Source: Pseudomonadota bacterium (lineage in GTDB: Bacteria > Pseudomonadota > Alphaproteobacteria > Rhizobiales > Hyphomicrobiaceae). Taken from it: a DNA stretch of 15,584 nt. Location: assembly GCA_023412745.1 (NCBI GenBank), contig JAEZBZ010000098.1, positions 1 through 15,584 of the forward strand, given 5' to 3'. Position numbers and translations under genes: made by a program. Numbering within the stretch: the first letter of the stretch is position 1; every line of letters begins with the position of its first letter. This document shows positions 1-9,010 of this stretch, piece after piece. The notes under the pieces were generated by a model, which did not search any database, had not been told where the DNA came from, and saw only the letters and a list, made by a program, of their open reading frames with translations.

Positions 1-2168
1 GCCTGCACCTCGCCCCACTGGTTGACGGATCCCGTCACCGCGAAGCCTTGCTTGACCGGCACTTCCGACAGCGCCGACAGCAGCGCATAAAGCTCCGTCG
101 ACGATGCGCTGTCACCGTCGACGCCGCCATACGATTGCTCAAACACCAGCGTCGCGGCCATCGCCAGCGGCACATCCTCGGCATAGCGGCCAGCAAGGAA
201 GCCCCACAGAATCATCACGCCCTTGGAATGCAGCGGACCGCCGAGATTGACCTCGCGTTCGATGTCTGTGACGCGGCCCTGACCCATGCGCACGCGCGCC
301 GTAATGCGGCTAGGACGTCCAAACGCGAAGGTGCCGATCTGCAGCACCGACAGCGCGTTGATCTGGCCGACCTTCTCACCCTTGGTATCGATCAGCACGA
401 TGTTGCGGTCGATGACTTCCTGCGATCTGTCGCGCACGCGATCGGCGCGCTGGATGCCTTCCTCGACCGCCCGCTTGACATCATCGCGGGTGATGACATC
501 ACGACCCGCTTCGCTCGCCCAGTAGTCCGCCTCGCGCACTAGGTCCGACAGCCGCCCGATCTCGATAGACAGCTTCTCGCGATCATCGGCCATGCGCGCG
601 CCTTCCTCAATCAAGCGCGCGACGCCCGAGGCATCGACCGGCTTCAGGCCGTGCTCATTGACGATCGAGCTGATCACCCGCGCGTACGAGCGATCATTGT
701 CAGTAGAGCGATCGATGGTGTCGTCGAAGTCCGCCTGCACCTTGAACAGGCCGCGGAAGTCCGGATCGTGCGCGGCGAGCAGGTAGTACAACTCGCGATC
801 ACCGAACAGCACGACCTTCACGTCGAGCGGAATCGGTTCCGGATCGAGCGTCTGGGTCGAGACGAAACCCATCATCTCGGCTGGCTGCTCGATACGGATC
901 TCGCGTGCCTTGATTGTGCGCTTCAACGCTTCCCAGGCGAATGGCGACAACAGCAGCTTGCGCGCGTCGATCAGCAGATAGCCGCCATTGGCGCGATGCA
1001 GCGTGCCCGGCTTGATCAGCAGGAAATCGGTCATCAGCGCGCCCATCTGCGCGATGTGCTCGATGCGTCCGACAAGATTGCCGTATGTCGGATTGATCTC
1101 CTCCAGCACCGGCGCGCCTTGCTCCGGCTCGCCATTGCCGACCAGGACATTGATCATGTAACGGCGGAAGCGCGGATCACGCGAGGTGTCGGTCGGCTGC
1201 TTGACGAGTTCGTTTTCATCGCCCGCAACCGTGAGAAACAGCCCGACATTGCGGGTCAGATCCTTGCTCGCGTCCTCGAGGTAATCGCGCACGTCCGGCA
1301 CATCCGCAAATGCGGCCTTGACCTCGTCGAGGGCCTCAAGGACCGCGACGTCACCAACTTCCTCGTTCAGCTCGCTCAGCCGCTTGCGCCGGCTCTTGTC
1401 CGACTTCGGCATCTTCTCGAGAATTGCCTCGAGCTCCTTCTGCAGCACCTCGATCTTGGCCTGCACGTTCTGGCGCATGTCATCGGGCAGCGCGTTGAAC
1501 ACTTCCGGCTTCACCACCTTTCCTTCATGCACCGGCGCCATCGCGAATCCCATCGGTGTGCGGAGGATCGCGATATTCTGGGATTGCGCCTTGCGATTGA
1601 GCGCCTCGAAGGATTCCTCGTGGCCGGAGCGAAACTCTTCCTCGATGGCGCGGCGGCGGGCCTGATAATCCTCGCCATCGAAGATCGCCGGCAGCGTGTT
1701 GCGCAGCTCATCGATCGCCGCAACCATCTGCTGCGCCAGCTTGCGGCCACGCCCCGGCGGCAGCTTCAGCGCGCGCGGCCTGTTCGGATTATCGAAGTTA
1801 TTGACGTAGACCCAGTCGGCCGGCGGCGTACCTTCGGCCGCCTTCTTCGACAGGTAGGAGCGGACGGCCATGCTCTTGCCGGAGGCCGGCGGGCCCAGCA
1901 CGAACATATTGAAGTCGTAGCTGCGCATGTTGACGCCGAACTCGATTGCCCGCAGCGCCCGTTCCTGACCAATCAGTCCGGTGATCGGCTCCAGGTCGGC
2001 TGTCGTTTTGAAGCCGAGTGTTGTAGGATCCACGCAATGGCGCAGCTCAGCGACGGCGAGCGGTGCGTGGGTGCCAGCGGCGATGTTGGCCGGGGGTGAA
2101 GCCACGATTTTCACGGCCTCGTTGGTGGTTGTAGCAACCTTGTCTTGCGTCGCCCGCTTGAAGAACAT
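1..2168 (-). CDS. Lon-like AAA+ ATP-dependent protease (AAA_32/S16 family), 3' end beyond window
   Basis: The protein reads leftwards from an ATG at 2168, preceded by GGGGA about 10 nt upstream, and runs off the left edge after 722 codons. It shows a Walker A (GPPASGKS, residues 92-99) in an early AAA module, a Walker B-like strand (GGYLLID, Asp about 401), and an S16 protease domain with the catalytic serine in GGVDGDSASS (Ser about 687). The catalytic lysine normally lies about 43 residues later and would fall just outside the window. The N-terminal 'GLIGQERALRAIEFG' segment and the long helical insertion between Walker A and B are typical of the Lon-like group that includes E. coli YcbZ, not of canonical Lon, which has a LAN substrate-binding domain. 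The expected role is cytoplasmic ATP-dependent proteolysis; the substrate is unknown. It is divergent from mmcB. Family assignment is firm; the exact paralogue name is not. Confidence 0.92.
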   Translation of the reverse strand, partial: MFFKRATQDKVATTTNEAVKIVASPPANIAAGTHAPLAVAELRHCVDPTTLGFKTTADLEPITGLIGQERALRAIEFGVNMRSYDFNMFVLGPPASGKSMAVRSYLSKKAAEGTPPADWVYVNNFDNPNRPRALKLPPGRGRKLAQQMVAAIDELRNTLPAIFDGEDYQARRRAIEEEFRSGHEESFEALNRKAQSQNIAILRTPMGFAMAPVHEGKVVKPEVFNALPDDMRQNVQAKIEVLQKELEAILEKMPKSDKSRRKRLSELNEEVGDVAVLEALDEVKAAFADVPDVRDYLEDASKDLTRNVGLFLTVAGDENELVKQPTDTSRDPRFRRYMINVLVGNGEPEQGAPVLEEINPTYGNLVGRIEHIAQMGALMTDFLLIKPGTLHRANGGYLLIDARKLLLSPFAWEALKRTIKAREIRIEQPAEMMGFVSTQTLDPEPIPLDVKVVLFGDRELYYLLAAHDPDFRGLFKVQADFDDTIDRSTDNDRSYARVISSIVNEHGLKPVDASGVARLIEEGARMADDREKLSIEIGRLSDLVREADYWASEAGRDVITRDDVKRAVEEGIQRADRVRDRSQEVIDRNIVLIDTKGEKVGQINALSVLQIGTFAFGRPSRITARVRMGQGRVTDIEREVNLGGPLHSKGVMILWGFLAGRYAEDVPLAMAATLVFEQSYGGVDGDSASSTELYALLSALSEVPVKQGFAVTGSVNQWGEVQ

Positions 2169-2306
2169 TATGACGTCGTCCCCGAGTTGGTCTTGGTGGC
2201 CGGCACGGTATTGCAGTGCAAGGCTTCCGGGAAGCGTTTGGAGCAACGGTCCCGAGTCGGCCAGATCGCGAGTGCAGCGGAAATGTCACCGGTAGATGGC
2301 GAACGC

Positions 2307-2804
2307 ATGGCGGAAAATACCGAACCTGACGAGATCGTGATTAGGGACGGTCGCCAGTCGGTCGCCGCAGCTCACATCGCCCGTGGCGCCCGTCGTCTTC
2401 TCGTCAGCCTCGGCCTGACCAGCACGTGCGAGCTGCCTCTGCCCAACGGACGGCGCGCGGATATAGTTGCGCTGTCACGGAAAAACGAACTCTGGATCAT
2501 CGAGATCAAGTCCTCCATCGAGGACTTCCGCAGCGATTTCAAATGGCACGAATATCGCGGCTACTGCGATCAGCTGTTCTTTGCCGTCTCGCCGGATTTC
2601 CCGAAAGAGATCCTGCCACCCGATACCGGCTTGATCGTGGCTGATCGCTATGGCGCCGAAATGGTCCGCCCGGCCCCGGTAAGCAAGCTGCCGGCCCATA
2701 CGCGCCGTGCACTGACGTTGCGCTATGCCATGTGCGCGGCCGCGCGACAACAAGCCGTGGACGATCCGAGCCTCGAACTCGAATTGATCATCCGCGGCGA
2801 CTGA
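2307..2804 (+). CDS. mmcB: MmcB family DNA repair protein
   Basis: The protein has 165 residues. It matches the MmcB-like (DUF1052) family of alphaproteobacteria, linked to mitomycin C resistance and thought to be a restriction-nuclease-fold repair protein. The PD-(D/E)XK signature is visible: Asp52 in RRADIVAL, then Glu66-X-Lys68 in WIIEIKSS, followed by the conserved EDFRSD...W.EYR block. It should act in the cytoplasm on damaged DNA. The start is uncertain: an in-frame ATG at 2283 would add 8 residues, and the frame is open as far back as 2145. Neither start has a convincing ribosome binding site. I prefer 2307 because the family usually begins close to this point. The family is often SOS-controlled, but I see no GTTC-N7-GTTC LexA box upstream. 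It is convergent with the response regulator gene, 17 bp apart. Confidence 0.85.
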   Translation: MAENTEPDEIVIRDGRQSVAAAHIARGARRLLVSLGLTSTCELPLPNGRRADIVALSRKNELWIIEIKSSIEDFRSDFKWHEYRGYCDQLFFAVSPDFPKEILPPDTGLIVADRYGAEMVRPAPVSKLPAHTRRALTLRYAMCAAARQQAVDDPSLELELIIRGD

Positions 2805-2819
2805 CGACGTAGAGCGTCG
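2805..2819. terminator. Short hairpin in convergent mmcB / regR gap
   Basis: CGACG-TAGAG-CGTCG is an inverted repeat that fills the 17-bp gap between two converging genes. The stem is only 5 bp, or 6 with a T-G wobble, and there is no T-tract. At best it is a weak bidirectional termination aid; its location is the main argument. Confidence 0.3.
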
Positions 2820-2821
2820 CG

Positions 2822-3385
2822 TTACTTCGGGGCGCGCTTGGCGAGAATACGCTGCAGCGTGCGGCGATGCATGTTGAGGCGACGCGCGGTTTCCGAGACG
2901 TTGCGGTTGCACAGCTCGTAAACCCGCTGGATGTGCTCCCAACGCACGCGATCGGCCGACATCGGGTTTTCCGGTGGCGCGGCCTTGGCGTTGGTCGGGG
3001 CCAGCAGAGCGTCAGTCACGTCATCGGCATCCGCCGGCTTGGCCAGATAATCGACAGCACCGAGCTTCACCGCGGACACCGCGGTGGCGATGTTGCCGTA
3101 CCCGGTCAACACGATGGCGCGTGCGTTCGGGCGCATGCGAGCCAGCTCGCCAATCACATCGAGGCCATTGCCATCTTCCAGGCGCATGTCGACGACGGCA
3201 AAGGCGGGCGGCCTTTGGCGAATGAGTTCAAGCCCTTCAGCTACCGAGTGCCCACTGCGCACGTCGAAGCCACGCGTTTCCATCGCTCGCACCAATCGCT
3301 GCAGGAAGGCACGGTCATCGTCGACGATGACCAGCGATGCATCCTCGGGAAGTTCGTCTTTACTAAAGCTATAATCTTCGGCCAC
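2822..3385 (-). CDS. regR: Redox response regulator, RegA/ActR/PrrA/RegR family
   Basis: This is a 187-residue single-domain receiver with a Fis-type HTH. The receiver has the acidic pocket Asp22-24, phospho-acceptor Asp66 (VVDMRLEDGNG), Thr94 and Lys117 (LAKP). After a proline/alanine-rich linker comes the C-terminal helix-turn-helix, NVSETARRLNMHRRTLQRI (about 162-180), which is almost invariant in the RegA/ActR/PrrA/RegR family. The protein is a cytoplasmic DNA-binding regulator phosphorylated by the adjacent kinase; in relatives it controls respiration, carbon and nitrogen fixation and other redox-linked genes. I chose a GTG start at 3385 because AGGAG lies 9 nt upstream and the length then matches the family (about 184 aa). 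The ATG at 3436 would add 17 residues upstream of that ribosome binding site. The gene may have its own promoter as well as transcription from the kinase gene, 75 bp upstream. Confidence 0.93.
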   Translation of the reverse strand: MAEDYSFSKDELPEDASLVIVDDDRAFLQRLVRAMETRGFDVRSGHSVAEGLELIRQRPPAFAVVDMRLEDGNGLDVIGELARMRPNARAIVLTGYGNIATAVSAVKLGAVDYLAKPADADDVTDALLAPTNAKAAPPENPMSADRVRWEHIQRVYELCNRNVSETARRLNMHRRTLQRILAKRAPK

Positions 3386-3408
3386 GGCACGGTTCTCCTG
3401 ACCCGTTC

Positions 3409-3436
3409 TATATAGACGCCGAAATGACGCAGCCAA
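3409..3436 (-). promoter_or_regulatory. Candidate sigma-70 promoter for regR with internal GCGTC repeats
   Basis: Read on the minus strand, TTGGCT (3431-3436) and TATATA (3409-3414) are separated by 16 bp. Transcription would start near 3402, just ahead of the AGGAG at 3395-3399. The spacer holds GCGTC twice in direct orientation, 11 bp apart (3426-3430 and 3415-3419). Each copy fits the GCGNC half-site reported for RegA/PrrA, so autoregulation is possible. The assignment is by motif only. Confidence 0.4.
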
Positions 3437-3459
3437 GCCCCATGTTCCCAGATTTCGTA

Positions 3460-3478
3460 GTTAATGAACGTTAATGAA
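3460..3478. repeat. Tandem 9-bp direct repeat upstream of regR promoter
   Basis: GTTAATGAA occurs at 3460-3468 and again at 3470-3478, exactly one helical turn apart. The pair overlaps the last codons of the kinase gene and is AT-rich in otherwise GC-rich DNA. It lies about 25-40 bp upstream of the putative -35 element of regR, a plausible place for an activator site. Confidence 0.55.
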
Positions 3479-4864
3479 TTCTTCTTTCCGGGGCGGCCAG
3501 CCGGCAGGATGCGCCTCGAACACCCCCCGCGGCCAGGTAATTTTAACAACTGCGCCCCGTTCGGGAGCCGGCCGGTTGTCCAGCGACAGGCTGGCGCCGG
3601 AGCGCTCCAACAGCGTTTTTGCAATGAAGAAGCCGAGCCCCAGACCGCCTGCACTCTTGCCCTCCGCGCCCCGCGCACCGGCCGGACGCGTTGTCAGATA
3701 GGGCTCGCCCAGCGATTCCATTACGTCGGGATGAAAGCCCGGACCGTCATCCGTCACCTGGATCTCGAGCACGCGCTCGTCCCAGGTGGCGGATATCTCT
3801 ACCTTGCTGCGCGCGAAATCGACGGCGTTCTCGATCAGGTTGCCGAAACCGTAGATCAGGCCGGGCCGGCGTTCGCCTTCCGGCTCGCGCGCTGCGAGGT
3901 CGGCAACGCCCGGCGCCGCATGGCTGTTGATTTCGATGACCACCGGCAAGCCGCGATAGGGATCGGCCGCTTCTTCCAGTAGCTGGCTGACCGACAGCCG
4001 CGCGTGCATCGGATCCTGTTCGCTGGGCTGACGTGTGAGCTTCTGCAGGATTTCGCGGCAGCGTTCAGCTTGGCTACGCAACAGCGCGACATCTTCGGCG
4101 AGCGGCGTGTCCGGCGCAACGTCACGTTGCATCTCCTTGGTGACCAGCACGATGGTGGCGAGCGGCGTGCCGAGCTCATGCGCTGCCGCCGCGGCCAAAC
4201 CGTCCAAGGCATGCAATTTCTGTTCCCGCGCCAGCACCAGCTCGGTGGCTTTCAGCGCGTTCGACATCTGTCTGCTCTCGTTGGAGAGGCGCCATACATA
4301 AAGGCCGAGGAACACCACGGTAGCTGCGACTGCCGCGAACTGCCCGTACTGGTACACTTTCGGCAAGGTGAGGATTTCCCACGCATACCAGGGCAGCATC
4401 CAATGCTCGTGGACAAGGAAAGCTGCAGTCGCCAGCGCCAAGCCGCCGAGGATCACGGTGTTGCGCGCCGGCAGAGTGGCGGCCGACACGGTCACTGGCG
4501 CCACGATCAGCACCACGAACGGATTTTCGATGCCACCCGTCAGGTATAACAGCGCGCCAAGCTGCAAAAGATCGTAGGCCAGCAACACGGTTGCGAAGGT
4601 CGCGCCGAGGCGGTGCCGCGCGGGAAAGCGCACCGTCAGGAAAACGTTCAGCCAGGCCGACGCCGCGATGACGCCAAGGCAAAGGCCAATCGGCACTTCG
4701 AACCGCAATCCGAAATGCACGATACAAACGGCTAGGATCTGCCCGATAACCGCGAACCAGCGCAGACGCACGATCGTCTGCAGCCTGAGCCGGCTTTCCA
4801 TCTGGTCGTCACTGCGTCGCACATCCAGACCGAGCCTATGCACCACGTCCTGGACTCCATTCAT
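3461..4864 (-). CDS. regS: Redox sensor histidine kinase, RegB/ActS/PrrB/RegS family
   Basis: The protein has 467 residues from ATG 4864. There are six membrane segments (about 36-54, 57-77, 88-109, 114-132, 136-152, 172-192) carrying the family's quinone-linked motif GGIENPF at 110-116. The dimerisation/phosphoacceptor helix is AAAAHELGTPLATI with His229. Cys269 in AERCREIL is exactly 40 residues after the histidine, matching the His225/Cys265 redox switch of Rhodobacter capsulatus RegB. The ATPase has an N box (GFGNLIENAVDFA), a G1 box (DDGPGF) and a G2 box (GGLGLGFFIAK). The inner-membrane kinase senses quinone/redox state and phosphorylates the neighbouring regulator. An in-frame GTG at 4972 would add 36 residues and leave only 17 bp to the divergent gene. 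The shorter form fits the family length (about 460 aa) and leaves room for promoters, so I use it. Confidence 0.93.
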   Translation of the reverse strand: MNGVQDVVHRLGLDVRRSDDQMESRLRLQTIVRLRWFAVIGQILAVCIVHFGLRFEVPIGLCLGVIAASAWLNVFLTVRFPARHRLGATFATVLLAYDLLQLGALLYLTGGIENPFVVLIVAPVTVSAATLPARNTVILGGLALATAAFLVHEHWMLPWYAWEILTLPKVYQYGQFAAVAATVVFLGLYVWRLSNESRQMSNALKATELVLAREQKLHALDGLAAAAAHELGTPLATIVLVTKEMQRDVAPDTPLAEDVALLRSQAERCREILQKLTRQPSEQDPMHARLSVSQLLEEAADPYRGLPVVIEINSHAAPGVADLAAREPEGERRPGLIYGFGNLIENAVDFARSKVEISATWDERVLEIQVTDDGPGFHPDVMESLGEPYLTTRPAGARGAEGKSAGGLGLGFFIAKTLLERSGASLSLDNRPAPERGAVVKITWPRGVFEAHPAGWPPRKEEFINVH

Positions 4865-4869
4865 CCGCT

Positions 4870-4882
4870 GCGGCCACGCCGC
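4870..4882. promoter_or_regulatory. Candidate RegR/RegA-type binding site
   Basis: GCGGC-CAC-GCCGC is a perfect inverted repeat that fits the GCGNC-Nx-GNCGC two-block pattern reported for RegA/PrrA. It lies immediately upstream of the proposed regS start and in the region shared with the divergent ABC/senC genes. Such motifs arise readily by chance in GC-rich DNA, so position is the main support. If the kinase actually starts at 4972, the site would be inside its coding region. Confidence 0.35.
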
Positions 4883-4965
4883 GCGTAACGGGAACGGCAC
4901 GGCTTGCACGCTTTCATCATTTGGCCCACATAAGGTAAGACTTTGCTCTTCATCAAGGCATCTCT

Positions 4966-4982
4966 TGCCCACTCGCTGGGCA
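4966..4982. repeat. Inverted repeat just upstream of the ABC ATPase start
   Basis: TGCCC-ACTCGCT-GGGCA has 5-bp arms around a 7-nt spacer and ends 7 bp before the ATG at 4990. It could be an operator or a small leader hairpin covering the translation start region, which otherwise lacks a clear ribosome binding site. Confidence 0.35.
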
Positions 4983-4989
4983 TCTTATC

Positions 4990-5787
4990 ATGCTGCAATC
5001 AGGAACCAGAATAGACGGCGCTGGCGCCTCGCTACCCGTCCAGGTCACCGGCCTGCGCAAGGTTTACGGCGAGGTCGTCGCGGTCGATGGCATCAGCTTC
5101 ACCCTGCGGGCAGGCTCGGTCACCGCTCTACTTGGCGGCAACGGGGCGGGCAAGACGACGACGATTTCGTCGTTGATGGGGCTCATCATCCCGACCTCGG
5201 GCGAAGTCCGGGTGTTCGGCGTCGACATGGCAACGAACCGCCATGCGGTCCTGCACCGCCTGAACTTCGAAAGCCCGTACGTCGAGATCCCGATGCGGCT
5301 GACGGTGCGCCAGAACCTCGAAGTCTTCGGCCGGCTGTATGGCGTCATCGATGTTGCCGATCGCGTGCTGAAAATCGCCGAGGAACTGCGGATCGCTGAT
5401 CTGCTCGACCGGCTCTACGGCAAGCTCTCGGCTGGTCAGAAAACGCGGGTGAGTCTTGCCAAGGCGCTGCTCAACGAGCCGGAACTGCTGCTGCTCGACG
5501 AGCCCACCGCCTCGCTCGATCCCGATACGGCCGACTGGGTGCGCTCGGTGATCGACTCCTACCGGCAGGCCAATTCGGCTACCATCGTCTTGGCCTCGCA
5601 TAACATGGCCGAGGTCGAGCGCCTATCCGACCGCGTGATCATGATGGAGCGCGGCCGCATCCTCGCCGATGAAACGCCAAGCGATCTCATCCGGCAATTC
5701 GGGCGCGAGACGCTGGAGGAAGTGTTCCTCGACATTGCCCGGCGCCGCGCACCCGCGACGCTGGATGCCCTGAGCGCAAACGCTTAA
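4990..5787 (+). CDS. ABC transporter ATP-binding protein (ABC-2 exporter type)
   Basis: This 265-residue ATPase powers the permease encoded 9 bp downstream. It shows a Walker A (GGNGAGKTT, Lys55), signature LSAGQ (146-150), Walker B LLLLDE (Asp170, Glu171), D-loop SLD (175-177) and H-loop His204. The region where the Q-loop glutamine is expected reads NFESPYVEIP (92-101), with no glutamine. The fold resembles NodI/DrrA/NatA-type exporters. The C-terminal 'TLEEVFLDIARR' helix is common in this class. It should sit on the cytoplasmic face of the inner membrane; the substrate cannot be deduced. No in-frame start exists upstream because a stop occurs at 4936, so ATG 4990 is used despite a poor ribosome binding site. 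It is the first gene of a likely ABC-ATPase / permease / senC operon, divergent from regS. Confidence 0.92.
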   Translation: MLQSGTRIDGAGASLPVQVTGLRKVYGEVVAVDGISFTLRAGSVTALLGGNGAGKTTTISSLMGLIIPTSGEVRVFGVDMATNRHAVLHRLNFESPYVEIPMRLTVRQNLEVFGRLYGVIDVADRVLKIAEELRIADLLDRLYGKLSAGQKTRVSLAKALLNEPELLLLDEPTASLDPDTADWVRSVIDSYRQANSATIVLASHNMAEVERLSDRVIMMERGRILADETPSDLIRQFGRETLEEVFLDIARRRAPATLDALSANA

Positions 5788-5796
5788 GAGACACGC

Positions 5797-6624
5797 ATGT
5801 CAAACGTGCTGCATGGCCAGACTGGACCTGCCGCCTCGATGCGCCGTATCGGCGGTATGGTGCGCCGTCACTGGTATCTCATCCGATCATCCGGACCTCG
5901 CACCGCCGAACTGATCTTCTGGCCGCTGGTCTCCATGTTGATGTGGGGCTTCCTGCAGATGCATCTGGCCAAGACGACAAGTCTCGCCGCCAACGCCGCG
6001 GGGCTATTCGTTGGCGGCGTGCTGCTGTGGGACATCCTAGTGCGCAGCCAGCTCGGATTTTCGATCGCGTTTCTTGAAGAAATCTGGTCGCGCAATCTCG
6101 GACACTTGATGATGAGCCCGCTGCGTCCGGGCGAACTGATCGCGTCTTTAATGATCGTCAGCCTGATCAAACTGACCGTGGCAATGGTGCCGGTTTCCAT
6201 CCTGGCATTCGTGTTCTTCGACTTTAACTTGCTCGGTCTCGGGTTGGCGTTCGGCGCGTTCTTCGCCAACCTCATCTTCATGAGCTGGGCGCTCGGTCTC
6301 GTCTCCACGGGCGCCGTGCTGCGTTGGGGCATGGGCGCGGAGAGCATCGCCTGGCTGATTGTGTTCCTGCTGCTGCCGATCGCGTGCGTCTACTATCCGC
6401 TCTCCACGTTGCCCGCCTGGTTGCAGCCAGCGGCACTGATGTTGCCCGCGACATACGTATTCGAAGGCCTGCGCGCGCTAGTGCTCGAGCAAACCTTCCG
6501 CGGCGACTATATGCTCCGCGCGCTCCTGCTCAATCTCGTCTATGTAGCAGGGGCATTCCTGCTGTTTCGCGGCCTGCTCGAAAGCGCGCGCCGGAACGGC
6601 ACGCTCGTCCAGATGGGCGAATGA
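5797..6624 (+). CDS. ABC-2 type transporter permease
   Basis: The protein has 275 residues with six predicted membrane segments (about 38-56, 66-86, 115-140, 147-172, 185-202, 243-262). It has the ABC-2 permease hallmark near residues 200-226: YPLSTLPAWLQPAALMLPAT followed by a glutamate-arginine pair (EGLR). An amphipathic N-terminal stretch (RRIGGMVRRHWYLIR) precedes the first segment, typical of the coupling elbow helix of these exporters. It forms the membrane pore with the ATPase encoded 9 bp upstream, probably as a 2+2 complex. The substrate is unknown; relatives export drugs, polysaccharide or lipid precursors, or sodium. The ATG at 5797 follows an AGAGA ribosome-binding-like stretch. 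The spacing implies co-transcription with the ATPase, and senC follows 47 bp later. Confidence 0.9.
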   Translation: MSNVLHGQTGPAASMRRIGGMVRRHWYLIRSSGPRTAELIFWPLVSMLMWGFLQMHLAKTTSLAANAAGLFVGGVLLWDILVRSQLGFSIAFLEEIWSRNLGHLMMSPLRPGELIASLMIVSLIKLTVAMVPVSILAFVFFDFNLLGLGLAFGAFFANLIFMSWALGLVSTGAVLRWGMGAESIAWLIVFLLLPIACVYYPLSTLPAWLQPAALMLPATYVFEGLRALVLEQTFRGDYMLRALLLNLVYVAGAFLLFRGLLESARRNGTLVQMGE

Positions 6625-6671
6625 GCTGACAGATCGCACGCGCGATCGAACCTGTGAGGAGCCCGCACGCC

Positions 6672-7280
6672 ATGCACCTGAGAGTTATCGGCCTTGTTCT
6701 TGTCGGCCTGCTCGGAGGCATCGCGGCTGCCTTTCTCCTGATGCCCGAAACGCTGCAGCGTTTCCTGCCCGAGAAGCAGACCATCACCATCGGCAAGGCG
6801 ACCGTCGGCGGGCCGTTCACGTTGACCGATCACACCGGCAAGCGCGTCACCGACAAGGACTTCCGTGGCAAGTACATGCTGGTGTTTTTCGGCTTCACGT
6901 TTTGCCCCGACGTCTGCCCGACCGGATTGCAGGTGATGACGCAGGCGATGGAACAGCTCGGCCCCAAGGCTGAACGCATACAGCCGATCTTCATTTCCGT
7001 CGATCCGGAACGCGACACGCCGGAACAACTGAAAATGTACGTTTCGAGTTTCCACCCGAGCCTGATCGGCCTCACCGGTACGGCTGAAGAGGTCGAGGCC
7101 GCCGCGCGCGCCTATCGCGTCTACTATCGCAAGGTGAAGGACGAGAAGTCGTCCGCTGACTACACAGTCGATCACACCTCCATCATCTATCTGATGGACC
7201 CGAAAGGGGAATTCGTGACCCACTTCACGCACGCAACGCCCGCCTCGGCGATGGCCGAACGGCTCGCAAAAGCGTTGTAA
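6672..7280 (+). CDS. senC: SCO1/SenC/PrrC family copper chaperone
   Basis: The protein has 202 residues: an N-terminal membrane anchor (about 4-23), then a periplasmic thioredoxin-like domain. The copper site is complete: Cys78 and Cys82 in FTFCPDVCPT, and His168 in TVDHTS. SCO proteins deliver copper to the CuA or CuB centre of cytochrome oxidases and can act as redox partners. ATG 6672 is preferred because GAGGAG lies 10 nt upstream; an in-frame GTG at 6654 would overlap that ribosome binding site. In Rhodobacter, senC/prrC sits between regB/prrB and regA/prrA. Here it is the third gene of the divergent operon behind an ABC exporter, so the link to redox control is kept but the order is rearranged. 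Confidence 0.93.
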   Translation: MHLRVIGLVLVGLLGGIAAAFLLMPETLQRFLPEKQTITIGKATVGGPFTLTDHTGKRVTDKDFRGKYMLVFFGFTFCPDVCPTGLQVMTQAMEQLGPKAERIQPIFISVDPERDTPEQLKMYVSSFHPSLIGLTGTAEEVEAAARAYRVYYRKVKDEKSSADYTVDHTSIIYLMDPKGEFVTHFTHATPASAMAERLAKAL

Positions 7281-7437
7281 CTGCCCCTCGGCTTTGGAAA
7301 GTACGCGAATCGGTGCACACTTGTGGCTGGTCAGAGCCGCACAATGCGACCTCATGACCACTGACGAGTCCGCCGCAAGAGTGGACCTCAGCAAGACGTC
7401 GGGCGCGAGGGACGAAGACAGGACGGGGGTTTTCGGC

Positions 7438-8991
<1,554 letters not shown>

Positions 8992-9010
8992 CGTCGCTTT
9001 GTGAAGCGTG

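Noticed and set aside
651..2099. Long 482-codon plus-strand open frame opposite the Lon-like gene
   Set aside because: It lies entirely antisense to a protein with clear Walker A, Walker B and S16 serine motifs. Its product is histidine/arginine/leucine-rich without domain logic, as expected for a shadow in GC-rich DNA.
4865..4972. N-terminal extension of RegS from a GTG at 4972
   Set aside because: It would add 36 residues absent from the usual family length, has no ribosome binding site, and would leave only 17 bp for two divergent promoters.
7328..7360. TGGTCA ... TGACCA inverted repeat between senC and phaZ
   Set aside because: The 6-bp arms are 21 bp apart in a 157-bp gap. This is within chance expectation and has no supporting promoter features.
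7294..7437. Upstream in-frame ATG for PhaZ
   Set aside because: The family's characteristic N-terminus begins at MLYHWYELSHAA (7438), which has a G-rich ribosome-binding-like stretch. The upstream 48 residues look non-homologous.
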